A DNA stretch of 64,000 nucleotides from Aminipila butyrica. GTDB lineage: Bacteria; Bacillota; Clostridia; Peptostreptococcales; Anaerovoracaceae. The stretch covers positions 1,364,001 through 1,428,000 of the forward strand of contig NZ_CP048649.1 of the NCBI RefSeq assembly GCF_010669305.1, in the 5' to 3' direction. The notes under the pieces are model-generated. The model saw only the letters and a program-made list of their open reading frames with translations, searched no databases and was not told the origin of the DNA. Of this stretch, positions 17,986 through 26,317 are shown in pieces; position 1 is the stretch's first letter, and each line of letters opens with the position of its first letter. The position numbers were made by a program, and so were the translations under genes.

Positions 17986-18444
17986 ATGTACTATATGGCA
18001 ATACTTGCAGCCGTTGTGCTGGATCAGGCTGTGAAATATGCCGTCCGGTCTCATATGGCGTTATATGAGAGCATTCCCTTGGTGGACGGTTTTTTTCACA
18101 TAACCTATATACAGAATACAGGGGCTGCTTTCAGCATGTTCAGCGGACATACGGAACTGTTGGCACTTGTAACTATTCTCATGACCGGAGGGATACTTTT
18201 CTATATCCACCGGAGCAGGAAAACGGCCCATTGGGCGTTGCTTTTGTCACTGTCGGCCATTGTAGCCGGAGGACTGGGCAATATTTTAGATCGGGTTTTC
18301 CTGAAATATGTAGTAGATTTTTTGGATTTGAAGTTCTGGCCGATTTTTAATCTGGCCGACATCTATGTGTGCTGTGGCTGTGGGCTTTTAGTCCTTTATA
18401 TATTTTTTATTGAACCAAAGTTAAACGGCCAAAAGGACAGGTGA
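17986..18444 (+). CDS. lspA: Lipoprotein signal peptidase (SPase II)
   Basis: Aspartyl protease that cleaves diacylglyceryl-modified prolipoproteins in the membrane. The 152 residues carry four hydrophobic segments. The first catalytic aspartate is Asp102 in NILDRV and the second Asp125 in FNLADIYV. The conserved NTGAAFSMF lies near 44-52. The ribosome site is poor (ATAGGG 13 bases away); the start could also be ATG 17995. The stop overlaps the region just before rluD. Confidence 0.95.
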   Translation: MYYMAILAAVVLDQAVKYAVRSHMALYESIPLVDGFFHITYIQNTGAAFSMFSGHTELLALVTILMTGGILFYIHRSRKTAHWALLLSLSAIVAGGLGNILDRVFLKYVVDFLDLKFWPIFNLADIYVCCGCGLLVLYIFFIEPKLNGQKDR

Positions 18445-18446
18445 AC

Positions 18447-19376
18447 ATGCAGGAAGACAATGTTTTAGAAATTATCATAGACGAAAGCTTGGAAGGGACC
18501 AGAATTGATATGGCCCTTTCTTTAATATATGAGGAAAAGTCCAGAAGCTTTTTCCAAAAGCTCCTGGAGGCCGGACAGATTACCCTCAACGGTCAGCCGG
18601 TGGACGCTAAGAAATACAAGGTAAAGGCGGGGGATTTGGTACAAGCAATCATTCCCGAGCCCAAGCCCCTGAAAGTGGAGCCAGAGAACATACCTTTGGA
18701 TATCTATTACGAAGACCAGGATGTATTGGTGGTTAATAAGCCTAAAGGGATGGTGGTGCACCCGGCCAACGGCAACGAATCCGGAACCTTAGTCAATGCC
18801 GTTCTCTATCACTGTGGAGACAGTCTTTCCTCCATCAATGGTATTATCCGTCCTGGTATTGTTCATCGCATCGACAAGGATACCAGCGGGCTGCTGATGA
18901 TTGCCAAGAATGACAGAGCACACAACAGCCTGGCAGAACAGCTGGCGGAGCACAGCATTACCAGAGCGTACCGAGCCATTGTCTACAACAACTTTTCGGA
19001 AGACCAAGGGCTTGTGGACAAGCCCATTGGTCGGGACCCTAAAGACCGGCTGAAACAAGCTGTCACCGATAAGAACAGCAAGCGGGCTGTGACCCACTAC
19101 CGGGTGTTGGAGCGTTTCGGCAATTTTACTTACGTCGAGGCTCGATTGGAGACTGGCCGGACCCATCAAATACGGGTTCACATGGCTTACATCAAGCATC
19201 CTTTGCTGGGAGATTTGGTTTACGGACCGAAAAAGAAGCTCTTTGGAGCGACAAGCCAGACTCTTCACGCCAAAATCCTGGGCTTTAAACATCCCGCTAC
19301 CGGAGCATACATGGAGTTTGAAAGTCCTTTGCCTGAGGAGTTTGAACGGATATTGCAGAAGTTGAGAAAGGAATAA
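18447..19376 (+). CDS. RluA/RluD-family 23S rRNA pseudouridine synthase
   Basis: Isomerises uridines to pseudouridine, probably in helix 69 or a related site of 23S rRNA. The 309 residues comprise an N-terminal S4 RNA-binding domain (about 12-75) and a RluA-type catalytic domain with HRIDKDTSG containing the catalytic Asp143. RTHQIRVHMAYIKHPLLGD lies near 250. ATG 18447 has AAAGGA 9 bases upstream; GTG 18441 is too close. It is coupled to lspA, as lspA-rluD pairs usually are. The precise target among RluA/B/D types cannot be read from sequence. Confidence 0.95.
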   Translation: MQEDNVLEIIIDESLEGTRIDMALSLIYEEKSRSFFQKLLEAGQITLNGQPVDAKKYKVKAGDLVQAIIPEPKPLKVEPENIPLDIYYEDQDVLVVNKPKGMVVHPANGNESGTLVNAVLYHCGDSLSSINGIIRPGIVHRIDKDTSGLLMIAKNDRAHNSLAEQLAEHSITRAYRAIVYNNFSEDQGLVDKPIGRDPKDRLKQAVTDKNSKRAVTHYRVLERFGNFTYVEARLETGRTHQIRVHMAYIKHPLLGDLVYGPKKKLFGATSQTLHAKILGFKHPATGAYMEFESPLPEEFERILQKLRKE

Positions 19377-19377
19377 G

Positions 19378-20148
19378 ATGGATAAGATTTCATTTAAGCC
19401 AGGGACGATGCTCAATCCCGTTCCGGTGGTGATGGTCTCCTGCGGGACGAAGCCCGAGGAACGAAATATCATTACGGTAGCTTGGACCGGCATCGTCAAC
19501 TCGGAGCCGCCGATGACGTATGTGTCCGTGCGAAAATCCCGCCATTCTCATAAGCTTATTGCAGACAGCGGCGAATTTGTCATTAATCTGTGCAGTGAAG
19601 ACTTGGCTTTAGCTACGGACTTCTGCGGCGTGAAGTCGGGGCGAGAGGTGGACAAATTTCGAACCCAGAAACTGACCGCGGTGAACGGAGAGATGGTAAG
19701 CTGTCCCATGATTGGAGAGGCACCAGTGAATTTGGAATGTAAGGTCACTCAGGTGATTTCTCTTCCTTCTCACGACATGTTTCTGGCAGAGATTGTCAAG
19801 GTCCATGTGCGCCGAGAGCTAGTCAGCACTTCTGGTAAGATTCTTTTGGAGGAGGCCGGACTGATCTGCTACAATCATGGAGAGTATTTTGGCATCAAGC
19901 GTAAGCCTTTGGGGCGGTTCGGTTATTCTGTCATGAAGAATAAGACCAAGAAGCGGCTTAATAAGGAGGCTTCACAGAGCAGAAGAACTGGAAAGGAAGG
20001 AAAGCCCTCCAGGGAAAAATCTTCTGGGAGAAAGCAGGAGCCAAGAACAAAGAACGCTGAAAGAAGTCCTGGCAGTCAGAAGGCGACACCGAATAAGGAG
20101 CGCAAGGCGAGTATGGACAGAGGGCATAAAACCTATAAGAAAAAATAG
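19378..20148 (+). CDS. Flavin reductase-like protein with long basic C-terminal tail
   Basis: Residues 1-190 form a flavin reductase/FMN-binding split-barrel domain (GTMLNPVPVVMVSCG at the start, NIITVAWTGIVNSEPPMTYV, and FVINLCSEDLALATDFCG). Such proteins bind FMN and reduce flavin or partner proteins. From about residue 193 to 256 the protein becomes a low-complexity Lys/Arg/Ser-rich tail. That tail is not part of the family domain and might bind RNA, DNA or membrane; this is inference. The start overlaps the RluD end, with AAAGGA upstream. Confidence 0.85.
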   Translation: MDKISFKPGTMLNPVPVVMVSCGTKPEERNIITVAWTGIVNSEPPMTYVSVRKSRHSHKLIADSGEFVINLCSEDLALATDFCGVKSGREVDKFRTQKLTAVNGEMVSCPMIGEAPVNLECKVTQVISLPSHDMFLAEIVKVHVRRELVSTSGKILLEEAGLICYNHGEYFGIKRKPLGRFGYSVMKNKTKKRLNKEASQSRRTGKEGKPSREKSSGRKQEPRTKNAERSPGSQKATPNKERKASMDRGHKTYKKK

Positions 20149-20190
20149 GGAGTGGTCAAACGACTATACATGAGAGCCTTTTCCCATAAC

Positions 20191-20219
20191 AAATACCGAT
20201 TCATTTGAATCGGTATTTT
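20191..20219 (+). terminator. Perfect palindromic terminator after the flavin reductase gene
   Basis: AAATACCGATTCA (20191-20203) pairs with TGAATCGGTATTT (20206-20218) and is followed by T. The 13-bp perfect stem makes it a likely terminator in the + direction and possibly bidirectional. Confidence 0.75.
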
Positions 20220-20330
20220 GCAAATAGAGCAACTTTTTTTCAAATAAGTGGGATTGATGAAAATGTTGGTTAATTGGCGATCTCTTAAAATGTAACGTAT
20301 GGAATTTATTAGCCGCTCAGGCGGTCTTTT

Positions 20331-20456
20331 TTATGTCTGAGGTGATCGGATGTAGCCGATGCAGTCCTCGCAGATATATCCCCCCATAAAAGCAACATTG
20401 TTGTAGTTGCTGCCACAAACCGTACATTTGTTTTTCCGGATATGATGTTTCCTCAT
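20331..20456 (-). CDS. Small CxxC...CxxC zinc-ribbon protein, candidate sigma-G inhibitor Gin (CsfB)
   Basis: A 41-codon minus-strand frame begins MRKHHIRKNKCTVCG and ends before the TAA at 20333-20331. It has two Cys pairs, CTVC (11-14) and CEDC-type C29xxC32, spaced like the zinc-binding anti-sigma factor Gin/CsfB (CxxC, about 14 residues, then ICxxC). AAAGGAAG lies about 8 bases before the ATG. It is too short for many gene finders. A longer overlapping frame in another register lacks these marks. If it is Gin, it would be forespore-expressed and would hold sigma-G inactive. The lack of flanking sporulation genes keeps confidence moderate. Confidence 0.5.
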   Translation of the reverse strand: MRKHHIRKNKCTVCGSNYNNVAFMGGYICEDCIGYIRSPQT

Positions 20457-20711
20457 CTCTCAAACTTCCTTTCCATCTCAAATCGCTATACACGCTAACG
20501 GGATATTTCATATGAATGATTTGCCCTATTTACAGTATCAGTGTACTCGAAGGGCTAAAAAAATTCAAGAATAAAATAGATAAATGTAATAATCAGTACC
20601 AAAAATGTAATATTTTGGTCAAAAACTAAAAGCTAGAAAAACTTATTTAAAAGCTGGAAGGCCTTTCTTCGTAAATATTTTAGCCGTATAAATATTGTTT
20701 TTTGTCTTACC
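20457..20711. other. AT-rich intergenic region without recognised gene
   Basis: About 255 bases between the small minus-strand gene and the next + promoter. They hold stop codons in all frames, short A/T runs and no convincing ribosome site or terminator. The part nearest 20457 should contain the minus-strand gene's promoter. I looked for sigma-F or sigma-G boxes and saw only partial matches (for example GTATA near 20489-20493 on the minus strand), which I do not consider sufficient. Confidence 0.5.
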
Positions 20712-20740
20712 TTGATTTAATTGGAAATTTTGTGTATGAT
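20712..20740 (+). promoter_or_regulatory. Sigma-A-type promoter for the secreted CHAP-like protein
   Basis: TTGATT (20712-20717), a 17-base spacer and TATGAT (20735-20740). It gives a leader of about 43 bases before ATG 20790. Confidence 0.7.
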
Positions 20741-20789
20741 TAAAGTCTAAAAACATTGTCGAGAAAACAGCGGTAGGAGAAGAAGACAG

Positions 20790-21857
20790 ATGAGACGATT
20801 TTTAATCATATGGATGGCACTGTTGCTGGTGAGCACCAATGCAGGGATCACCGCTTACGCAGATGCTACATACGACAGAGAAGCAGCAGAAAATATCGTC
20901 AGCTGGATGGACGAATATGTGAAACCCTATCTGGGCAGCGACCTGCTGAACAATTACGACAACGGCAGAGCCCGTCAATGCCATGCGTTCACTAATTACG
21001 TTTGGCGCAATACGTTTGGGTACGACGTATACAGTGCCAAGAGCCATCGGACAGAGGCCAGCACGGACTACAGCCAGCTGGGTGAATACATAAACAACTA
21101 TGCACGGCCTGGAGATATGCTGCGGGTAGACGGCCAGCATTCCATGGTTATCACCAGTTTTGATGAAGACACGGTCAGCGGCTACGACTGGCTGTACAAC
21201 AAGAAGGAACGGGCCTGCACCTACACCTGGGAAGGGGTTAAGGCCTGGGGTGACGGCACTCAAAGTTATTGGCTTTATCAGATAGACGACAGCGTATACA
21301 ACCTGTTTGCAGATTCCTCTTATAAGGTGGACAAGCTGTTTGGTCCGACACCAGACGGAAAATCCAGTGAACAGACGGAAGGAGACGATGATCAGGGAGA
21401 TTCGAGTCCTTCTACCGATAACCAGGCTAACAATCAGCAGCCGAACAGAGGGACCACAGATCGAACCGATTATGGGCGAATCGTCGTTCAGATTAATAAT
21501 CCAGTGATGACTGCAGATGGCAGCTATCAGAATATTGATGCGACAGGGACCGTGCCGGTTATTGTCAATGATCGGACCTTGCTGCCGGTGCGAGCCATCG
21601 TTGAAGCCATGGGCGGAACTGTAGCTTGGAACGATGCCACCAGAACAATCGGCATCTCCTACAAGAATACGAAGATGGAACTGGCGGTGGACAGTCCAGT
21701 TATGAAGGTGAATGGGAAGGAGGTAGCCATGGATGTGGCTCCTCAAATTATCAATGATCGGACCATGATGCCGATTCGTTACATCACCGAGAATATCGGC
21801 GGACAGGTGGAGTGGTTTGATACCATTCAGGCGGTAGCCATCACGTATCAGCGATAA
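20790..21857 (+). CDS. Secreted CHAP/NlpC-like protein with copper-amine-oxidase-N-like domain
   Basis: A 355-residue exported protein. A classical signal peptide (MRRFLIIWMALLLVSTNAGI) ends in AYA near residue 24. The N-terminal domain shows a papain-like amidase layout: candidate nucleophile Cys64 in RQCHAFTNYVW and His117 in DGQHSMVI. A Ser/Asp/Gln/Asn linker follows at about 190-230. The C-terminal 110 residues carry two VPVIV/LLPVRAIVEAMGG-type units of the copper amine oxidase N-terminal domain, a wall-associated module. A peptidoglycan-related role is inferred. It has its own promoter, and GGAGAAG lies upstream of the ATG. Confidence 0.75.
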   Translation: MRRFLIIWMALLLVSTNAGITAYADATYDREAAENIVSWMDEYVKPYLGSDLLNNYDNGRARQCHAFTNYVWRNTFGYDVYSAKSHRTEASTDYSQLGEYINNYARPGDMLRVDGQHSMVITSFDEDTVSGYDWLYNKKERACTYTWEGVKAWGDGTQSYWLYQIDDSVYNLFADSSYKVDKLFGPTPDGKSSEQTEGDDDQGDSSPSTDNQANNQQPNRGTTDRTDYGRIVVQINNPVMTADGSYQNIDATGTVPVIVNDRTLLPVRAIVEAMGGTVAWNDATRTIGISYKNTKMELAVDSPVMKVNGKEVAMDVAPQIINDRTMMPIRYITENIGGQVEWFDTIQAVAITYQR

Positions 21858-21876
21858 GCCGAAATGCAATAAAAGA

Positions 21877-21925
21877 AAACCCCCGTGAACCAGTCAGAAA
21901 ACTGCTGGGGCATGGGGGTTTATCG
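21877..21925 (+). terminator. Bidirectional terminator between convergent genes
   Basis: AAACCCCCGTG (21877-21887) pairs with CATGGGGGTTT (21911-21921), with one G-T wobble; an inner CCAG/CTGG extends the stem. T and A runs on both sides let it serve the + gene ending at 21857 and the minus-strand rqcH ending at 21952. Confidence 0.85.
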
Positions 21926-21951
21926 TTTTGGTACAAGTGTTCAACCCTATC

Positions 21952-23703
21952 TTATGTCTCGGGCTTCTCCTGGGGTAGCTGCGGGTGAACGTAGACAGTG
22001 CGGTTGTTGGTGAATATCACCATGCCGGGCTTGGCCCCTGCTGGTTTTTTCACATATTTGACAGGCACATAGTCCACGGGGACGTTCTCTGAATCCTTGC
22101 CTTTGCTATGGCTGGCGGCTATAGCGGCGGCCTCAAAGATGGCTGTTTCACTGGCTGGGCGGCCTTCTGTAAAGAGCACGGCGTGAGAACCAGGAATATC
22201 CTTGGTATGGAACCACAGGTCTTTGGCAGAGGCCAACTTGAAAGTCAGGTGATCATTTTCTTTGTTGTTGCGGCCGACCAGTACACGGAATCCATCGCTG
22301 GTGGTGTAAGTCCGTGGAGCAGGTTTGGATTTGACAGGTTTACCATACGTCTTGCGCTTACGCAGGTAGCCGGCTTCCACCAGTTCACTGCGCAGTTCTT
22401 CAATCTCTTCTACGGAATTGACGCTTTCTACAAAGACGGACAGGGATTCCAGATAGCCGATTTCAACGGTAGCATCCTCCAACTGGATGGCTTTTTCCTT
22501 CACGGCTGTTTTGGCTTTACCATACTTCTTGAAGTAATGCTGAGCATTTTTTGCGGGAGCCAGCTTTTTGTCCAGGGGAATGGTAATCAGGTTGCCGTCG
22601 TAGTAGTTGGTTAAGGTCACTTGACTGTCTCCGGTATGAAACAGATGGAGGTTCGCAGTAAGCAGTTCACCGTAGAGTCGATATTCCTCGGAATTCTCTG
22701 CTTTCAGCAGATCCTCGGACAGACGTTGTTTCTTTAGATACAGCTTGTCCAAGTGGTTTTTGACGGCCTTTTCCAAATCACTGCTCTTCTGACGAATGCG
22801 GTTGGAGGAAGAGCGATGGCTGTAGAAAAACTCCGCTGCCGGGGACAGCTCAGGAAAGGCCTTAGTCAGGTAGGCTTCTTCCAGGGAATGGATGGGAACG
22901 GCATGAAAGTCTACCGGCAGTCCATCCCTATTCAGGTAGACCTGAGGTCGGAGGTTGTCTGCCTCCAGAGCCTGGCGCAGATTTAGCAAGTTTTCGTAGA
23001 CCAGTTGAGCGGTCTGCCGGGATTCCTCCTCTCCATAGGGAACCTGAGAGGAGACCTCCAGACCCAGAGTCAATTGTTCAGCCATAATCGGGCTGAGGCC
23101 TTGAATTCCATTCAAAAGGCTTTTGGCCAGTTTATTCGGCGTGCAGCGGCAAAGGAGCTGAATCTGTTCCAGCGTAATCAGGTCAAAGGGAATCTTATCC
23201 TGAGCAGGGGGGTATTCATACAGTTTGCCCGGCAAGATCTGGCGAATGCGGTTGACGTCGATGGATATGCGCTTGATGCTGTCGATGATTTTTCCGCTTT
23301 CCAGGTCTACGAGGATAATGTTGCTGTGCTTCCCCATGATTTCGATAATCAGCTTTTTACTGACGTTGAAACCCAGCTCGTTGATGGTCTCAAAGGGAAT
23401 TTCCACAATTCGCTCACAGTCTTTTTGGAAGACCCCGGTAATGCGTCCCCCTTGGATGTGCTTGCGCAGGAGCATGCAGAAGGATAAAGGCGCTGGGGGA
23501 TTGGGCACTGCTTCGGTAATTAGATGAAGTCGAGCATTGCTACTGTTGCAGGACAGGTAAAGTTTAACATTTCCTGCCTTGGAATGGATGTGAAGAACCA
23601 GTTCATCGTTTTCCGGCTGATATATTTTTTCCAGCTTGCTGCCGGAGAGCTTACTATTTAATTCTTGTGCGATGGTGCGAATCGCTATGCCGTCAAAAGC
23701 CAT
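21952..23703 (-). CDS. rqcH: Rqc2 homolog RqcH (NFACT protein)
   Basis: Ribosome quality-control factor that binds obstructed 50S subunits with peptidyl-tRNA and recruits tRNA-Ala to add C-terminal alanine tails. The older name is fibronectin-binding protein FbpA. The 583 residues begin MAFDGIAIRTIAQELN, with MLLRKHIQGGRITGV near 77-91. Helical coiled coils follow at about 290-430. The NFACT-R domain near 455-560 carries GRNNKENDHLTFKLA and LWFHTKDIPGSHAVL. The position equivalent to the Asp of the DR pair of B. subtilis (D97-R98) is Glu97 here, followed by Arg98. It is a single minus-strand gene divergent from yicC. Confidence 0.95.
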   Translation of the reverse strand: MAFDGIAIRTIAQELNSKLSGSKLEKIYQPENDELVLHIHSKAGNVKLYLSCNSSNARLHLITEAVPNPPAPLSFCMLLRKHIQGGRITGVFQKDCERIVEIPFETINELGFNVSKKLIIEIMGKHSNIILVDLESGKIIDSIKRISIDVNRIRQILPGKLYEYPPAQDKIPFDLITLEQIQLLCRCTPNKLAKSLLNGIQGLSPIMAEQLTLGLEVSSQVPYGEEESRQTAQLVYENLLNLRQALEADNLRPQVYLNRDGLPVDFHAVPIHSLEEAYLTKAFPELSPAAEFFYSHRSSSNRIRQKSSDLEKAVKNHLDKLYLKKQRLSEDLLKAENSEEYRLYGELLTANLHLFHTGDSQVTLTNYYDGNLITIPLDKKLAPAKNAQHYFKKYGKAKTAVKEKAIQLEDATVEIGYLESLSVFVESVNSVEEIEELRSELVEAGYLRKRKTYGKPVKSKPAPRTYTTSDGFRVLVGRNNKENDHLTFKLASAKDLWFHTKDIPGSHAVLFTEGRPASETAIFEAAAIAASHSKGKDSENVPVDYVPVKYVKKPAGAKPGMVIFTNNRTVYVHPQLPQEKPET

Positions 23704-23923
23704 GTTTTTCTCTCGCTTTCATTGGTAGATTTTTTCATCAGGTAACAAACTGCTTTCGTGCATGAGCACGGCTGGCAGAATTTACGATGTATGGAATGGG
23801 AAATATTGTTTCGCAATATACCCGGGTTTATTGTATACTAGAGATAATGATGGGATTGTTGAAGAACCCATTTCTGTAGTATAAAGGAAAAAGGCAGATA
23901 AATCAACTGAGGAGATGATAGCC

Positions 23924-24808
23924 ATGATAAAAAGTATGACGGGCTTCGGCAGAAGCGAATACAGCGACGGAAAAAGGAACATAATCGTAGAGATTCGGTC
24001 GGTGAACCATCGGTATTGCGATATTAACGTGAAGATGCCCCGACGGTATTCTTTTGCGGAAGACAAGGTGAAGAACACCGTAAAGGACATTGCTCGCAGA
24101 GGAAAAATCGAAGTGGCCATGGTGGTGGAAAACATTACAGAGGACGATACCACCGTCAAGCTGAACCATCTGGTGGCTCGACAGTATTACGACAACTTGA
24201 ATGCGTTAAAAGAGGAGTTTCAGCTGGAAGGGGACATCTCCCTACAGTTTTTAGCCACCCTGCCCGACGTGATGAAGGCCGTGCCCGATGTGGAGGACGA
24301 GGAGGCTATTTGCAAAAGCATGCTCATAGCCGCAGAGGAGGCCGCCCGGAAATTAGACGAAATGCGCACCACGGAAGGAAGTAAACTGGCGGAAGATTTG
24401 ATTATGAGGGGAGGCCTTATAAGAGACCTGGCAGCAAAAATCAATCAGCGGGCACCGAAGGTAGCAGGAGCCTATACGGAAAAGCTAAAAGAACGGATTA
24501 AAGAGCTAGTGGGAAGTCATGTGACCGTACCCGAGGATCGTATCCTTCTGGAAGCGGCTATCTTCGCGGACAAGAGCAGTATTACCGAGGAGTTGGTGCG
24601 TCTGGACAGTCATACCTTACAGCTGGCAGACATCATTACCAACAGCCGCCAGCCGGACGGCAAAAAATTAGACTTTCTCGTTCAAGAGATGAACCGGGAG
24701 GCCAACACCATCGGTTCTAAAGCCAACGATATGGAAATTACCAGCTTGATGCTGGAAATCAAGAGTGAGATTGAAAAAATCCGGGAACAAGTGCAGAATA
24801 TCGAATAA
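23924..24808 (+). CDS. YicC/YloC family endoribonuclease
   Basis: A 294-residue member of the YicC/YloC family, now regarded as RNA-cleaving enzymes. The N-terminal signature is MIKSMTGFGR with EIRSVNHRYCDINVKMPRR. The C-terminal DUF1732 region carries GKKLDFLVQEMNREANTIGSK. ATG 23924 has TGAGGAG 9 bases upstream; ATG 23915 abuts it. A TATACT -10 box at 23834-23839 may serve the gene, though its -35 is weak. The gene usually forms yicC-remA-gmk-rpoZ, but no remA is present between it and gmk. Confidence 0.92.
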   Translation: MIKSMTGFGRSEYSDGKRNIIVEIRSVNHRYCDINVKMPRRYSFAEDKVKNTVKDIARRGKIEVAMVVENITEDDTTVKLNHLVARQYYDNLNALKEEFQLEGDISLQFLATLPDVMKAVPDVEDEEAICKSMLIAAEEAARKLDEMRTTEGSKLAEDLIMRGGLIRDLAAKINQRAPKVAGAYTEKLKERIKELVGSHVTVPEDRILLEAAIFADKSSITEELVRLDSHTLQLADIITNSRQPDGKKLDFLVQEMNREANTIGSKANDMEITSLMLEIKSEIEKIREQVQNIE

Positions 24809-24902
24809 GGGACTGAAAACAAACTGGAATCCTGGAATAAGAGGGCAAAAAGAGTCTCCTCAGCCAGCGACAGAAACATTTAGAAGAATTTCCCGATTGC
24901 CC

Positions 24903-24931
24903 TTGAAAAAGTGGCTTGGGCATGTTACAAT
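24903..24931 (+). promoter_or_regulatory. Sigma-A promoter for gmk-rpoZ
   Basis: TTGAAA (24903-24908), a 17-base spacer and TACAAT (24926-24931), with a TGT extended -10. It lies in the 160-base gap after yicC, where remA is commonly found in relatives. Confidence 0.7.
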
Positions 24932-24968
24932 ATCTATTCCAATATGAGTATTTAAGGAAGGAAGCTAA

Positions 24969-25577
24969 ATGGATAAAGGACGATTATTTGTTGTTTCCGG
25001 GCCATCTGGAGCGGGAAAAGGCACCATCTGTCAGAAATTAGTGGAGGATAGAAACATCGAGCTGTCTGTATCCATGACCACCAGAGCGCCCAGGTCTTTT
25101 GAAAACCACGGCGTAAATTACTACTTTGTCAGCAAGGACGAGTTTCAGGATACCATCGCCGATGATGGACTGCTGGAATACGCAGAAGTATATGGGAACT
25201 ATTACGGAACGCCGAAGAACATGGTGCTGGAAAAGCTTAACCAAGGCCGGGATGTGGTGCTGGAGATTGATATTCAAGGTGCCATGAAGGTAAAACAGGC
25301 CTATCCCAAAGGCGTATTTATTTTTATTTTGCCCCCTTCGATGGCAGAACTGCGGAAGCGGATTACGGGCAGAGGCTCTGAGACAGAAGCAGCCATCAAC
25401 ATGCGTCTAGGGGAAACGTTAAAGGAAGTTGCCTATATTGATAAATATGACTATTGCGTTGTTAACGGAGAGCTTTCCGAAGCGGTGGAACGGGTCCGGG
25501 CTATTGTGACGGCAGAACATTCCAGAGTTTCTGAAAGCATACGTCATCTTATAAAAAAGTACGAGGAGGAGATATAG
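24969..25577 (+). CDS. gmk: Guanylate kinase
   Basis: Phosphorylates GMP to GDP with ATP and supplies guanine nucleotides. The 202 residues match the family. The P-loop is SGPSGAGKGT at about 10-19. The GMP-binding segment is STRAPR-like (MTTRAPRSFENHGVNYYF) near 36-53. DIQGAMKVKQ lies near 98. AAGGAAGG lies before the ATG. It is immediately followed by rpoZ, whose ATG directly follows the gmk stop. Confidence 0.97.
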   Translation: MDKGRLFVVSGPSGAGKGTICQKLVEDRNIELSVSMTTRAPRSFENHGVNYYFVSKDEFQDTIADDGLLEYAEVYGNYYGTPKNMVLEKLNQGRDVVLEIDIQGAMKVKQAYPKGVFIFILPPSMAELRKRITGRGSETEAAINMRLGETLKEVAYIDKYDYCVVNGELSEAVERVRAIVTAEHSRVSESIRHLIKKYEEEI

Positions 25578-25784
25578 ATGCTATACCCATCGATTAATGA
25601 AATCAGAACGAAGGCGGACAGCCGATATACCCTGGTAATTCTGGCAGCAAAGCGGGCCAGAGATATTATCGACGGAAAACCGAAGCTGACCCAGGCGCCT
25701 ACGGATAAGCCGGTCTCCATTGCGGCCAACGAAATCGCAGAGGACTACATCACCTATAACAGGAACAATTGTGAAAAAGAATAG
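25578..25784 (+). CDS. rpoZ: RNA polymerase omega subunit
   Basis: A 68-residue assembly subunit that clamps the beta-prime C-terminus. It begins MLYPSINEIRTKADSRYTLV and contains the hallmark AAKRARDI near residue 25. GAGGAGGAG, inside the end of gmk, lies 7 bases before the ATG. It is followed by a strong terminator. Confidence 0.95.
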   Translation: MLYPSINEIRTKADSRYTLVILAAKRARDIIDGKPKLTQAPTDKPVSIAANEIAEDYITYNRNNCEKE

Positions 25785-25804
25785 GAAGCTGTAAATACGG
25801 GGAT

Positions 25805-25830
25805 AAAAAGCGAGTTGGACTCGCTTTTTT
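25805..25830 (+). terminator. Intrinsic terminator after rpoZ
   Basis: AAAAAGCGAG (25805-25814) pairs with CTCGCTTTTT (25820-25829) around TTGGA, followed by further T. Confidence 0.9.
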
Positions 25831-25936
25831 CTTGCCATACAGACAGGCAGAATTCAGATGAACATTGGGCTGTTCAACCCCGGCAGGCTTGTGTATTAAT
25901 TCCGGAACCTCCCCAGATTAAAGTTGAGGAGGATTC

Positions 25937-26272
25937 ATGAAAGAGGATTTTATCATTATAAAGTTTAGAGGCCAGGTCCGAAGGATAAGTCTGGAGGAGG
26001 TGGTTTTTGTGGAGCAGAATCTGCGTAAAGTTTTATTTCACCTGCATTCTGAGATTTGCACTACATATGGAAAGTTGGAAAGATATCGGGAGCATTTGCC
26101 CCGGGGATTTTATCAATGCAATAAAAGCTATATTATCAATCTAGACAAGGTGGTCAAGATGGGAGATCAGATTATATATTTTTCAGACGGAGAAGATATA
26201 AGAATTGGTCGGCAGAGTTTTCATGGTGCCAAAAAAGCCTTTTTGCAGTTCTCATCGCCGTCTGACCGATAA
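25937..26272 (+). CDS. Stand-alone LytTR DNA-binding protein
   Basis: A 111-residue protein consisting almost entirely of a LytTR domain (RRISLEEVVFVEQNLRKVLF, then the conserved GFYQCNKSYIINLDKVVKM near residue 60). LytTR domains bind direct repeats and usually sit behind a receiver domain; no receiver or membrane segment is present here. Such solo regulators are often paired with a membrane antagonist, but none is adjacent. Its targets are unknown. GAGGAGG lies before the ATG, and a terminator follows. Confidence 0.85.
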   Translation: MKEDFIIIKFRGQVRRISLEEVVFVEQNLRKVLFHLHSEICTTYGKLERYREHLPRGFYQCNKSYIINLDKVVKMGDQIIYFSDGEDIRIGRQSFHGAKKAFLQFSSPSDR

Positions 26273-26317
26273 AATTTAAAAATATTTTAATCTGGAGGGT
26301 AATCGGCAATTAATATA

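Noticed and set aside
20317..20511. 64-codon minus-strand frame
   Set aside because: It overlaps the zinc-ribbon gene in another register, and its translation has no recognisable motif or well-spaced ribosome site.
20560..20780. Riboswitch upstream of the CHAP-like gene
   Set aside because: The mapped promoter leaves only about 43 bases of leader, and no known aptamer core was recognised.
20802..21869. 355-codon open frame on the minus strand
   Set aside because: It is a shadow of the secreted CHAP-like gene, whose signal peptide, domain motifs, promoter and ribosome site are on the + strand.
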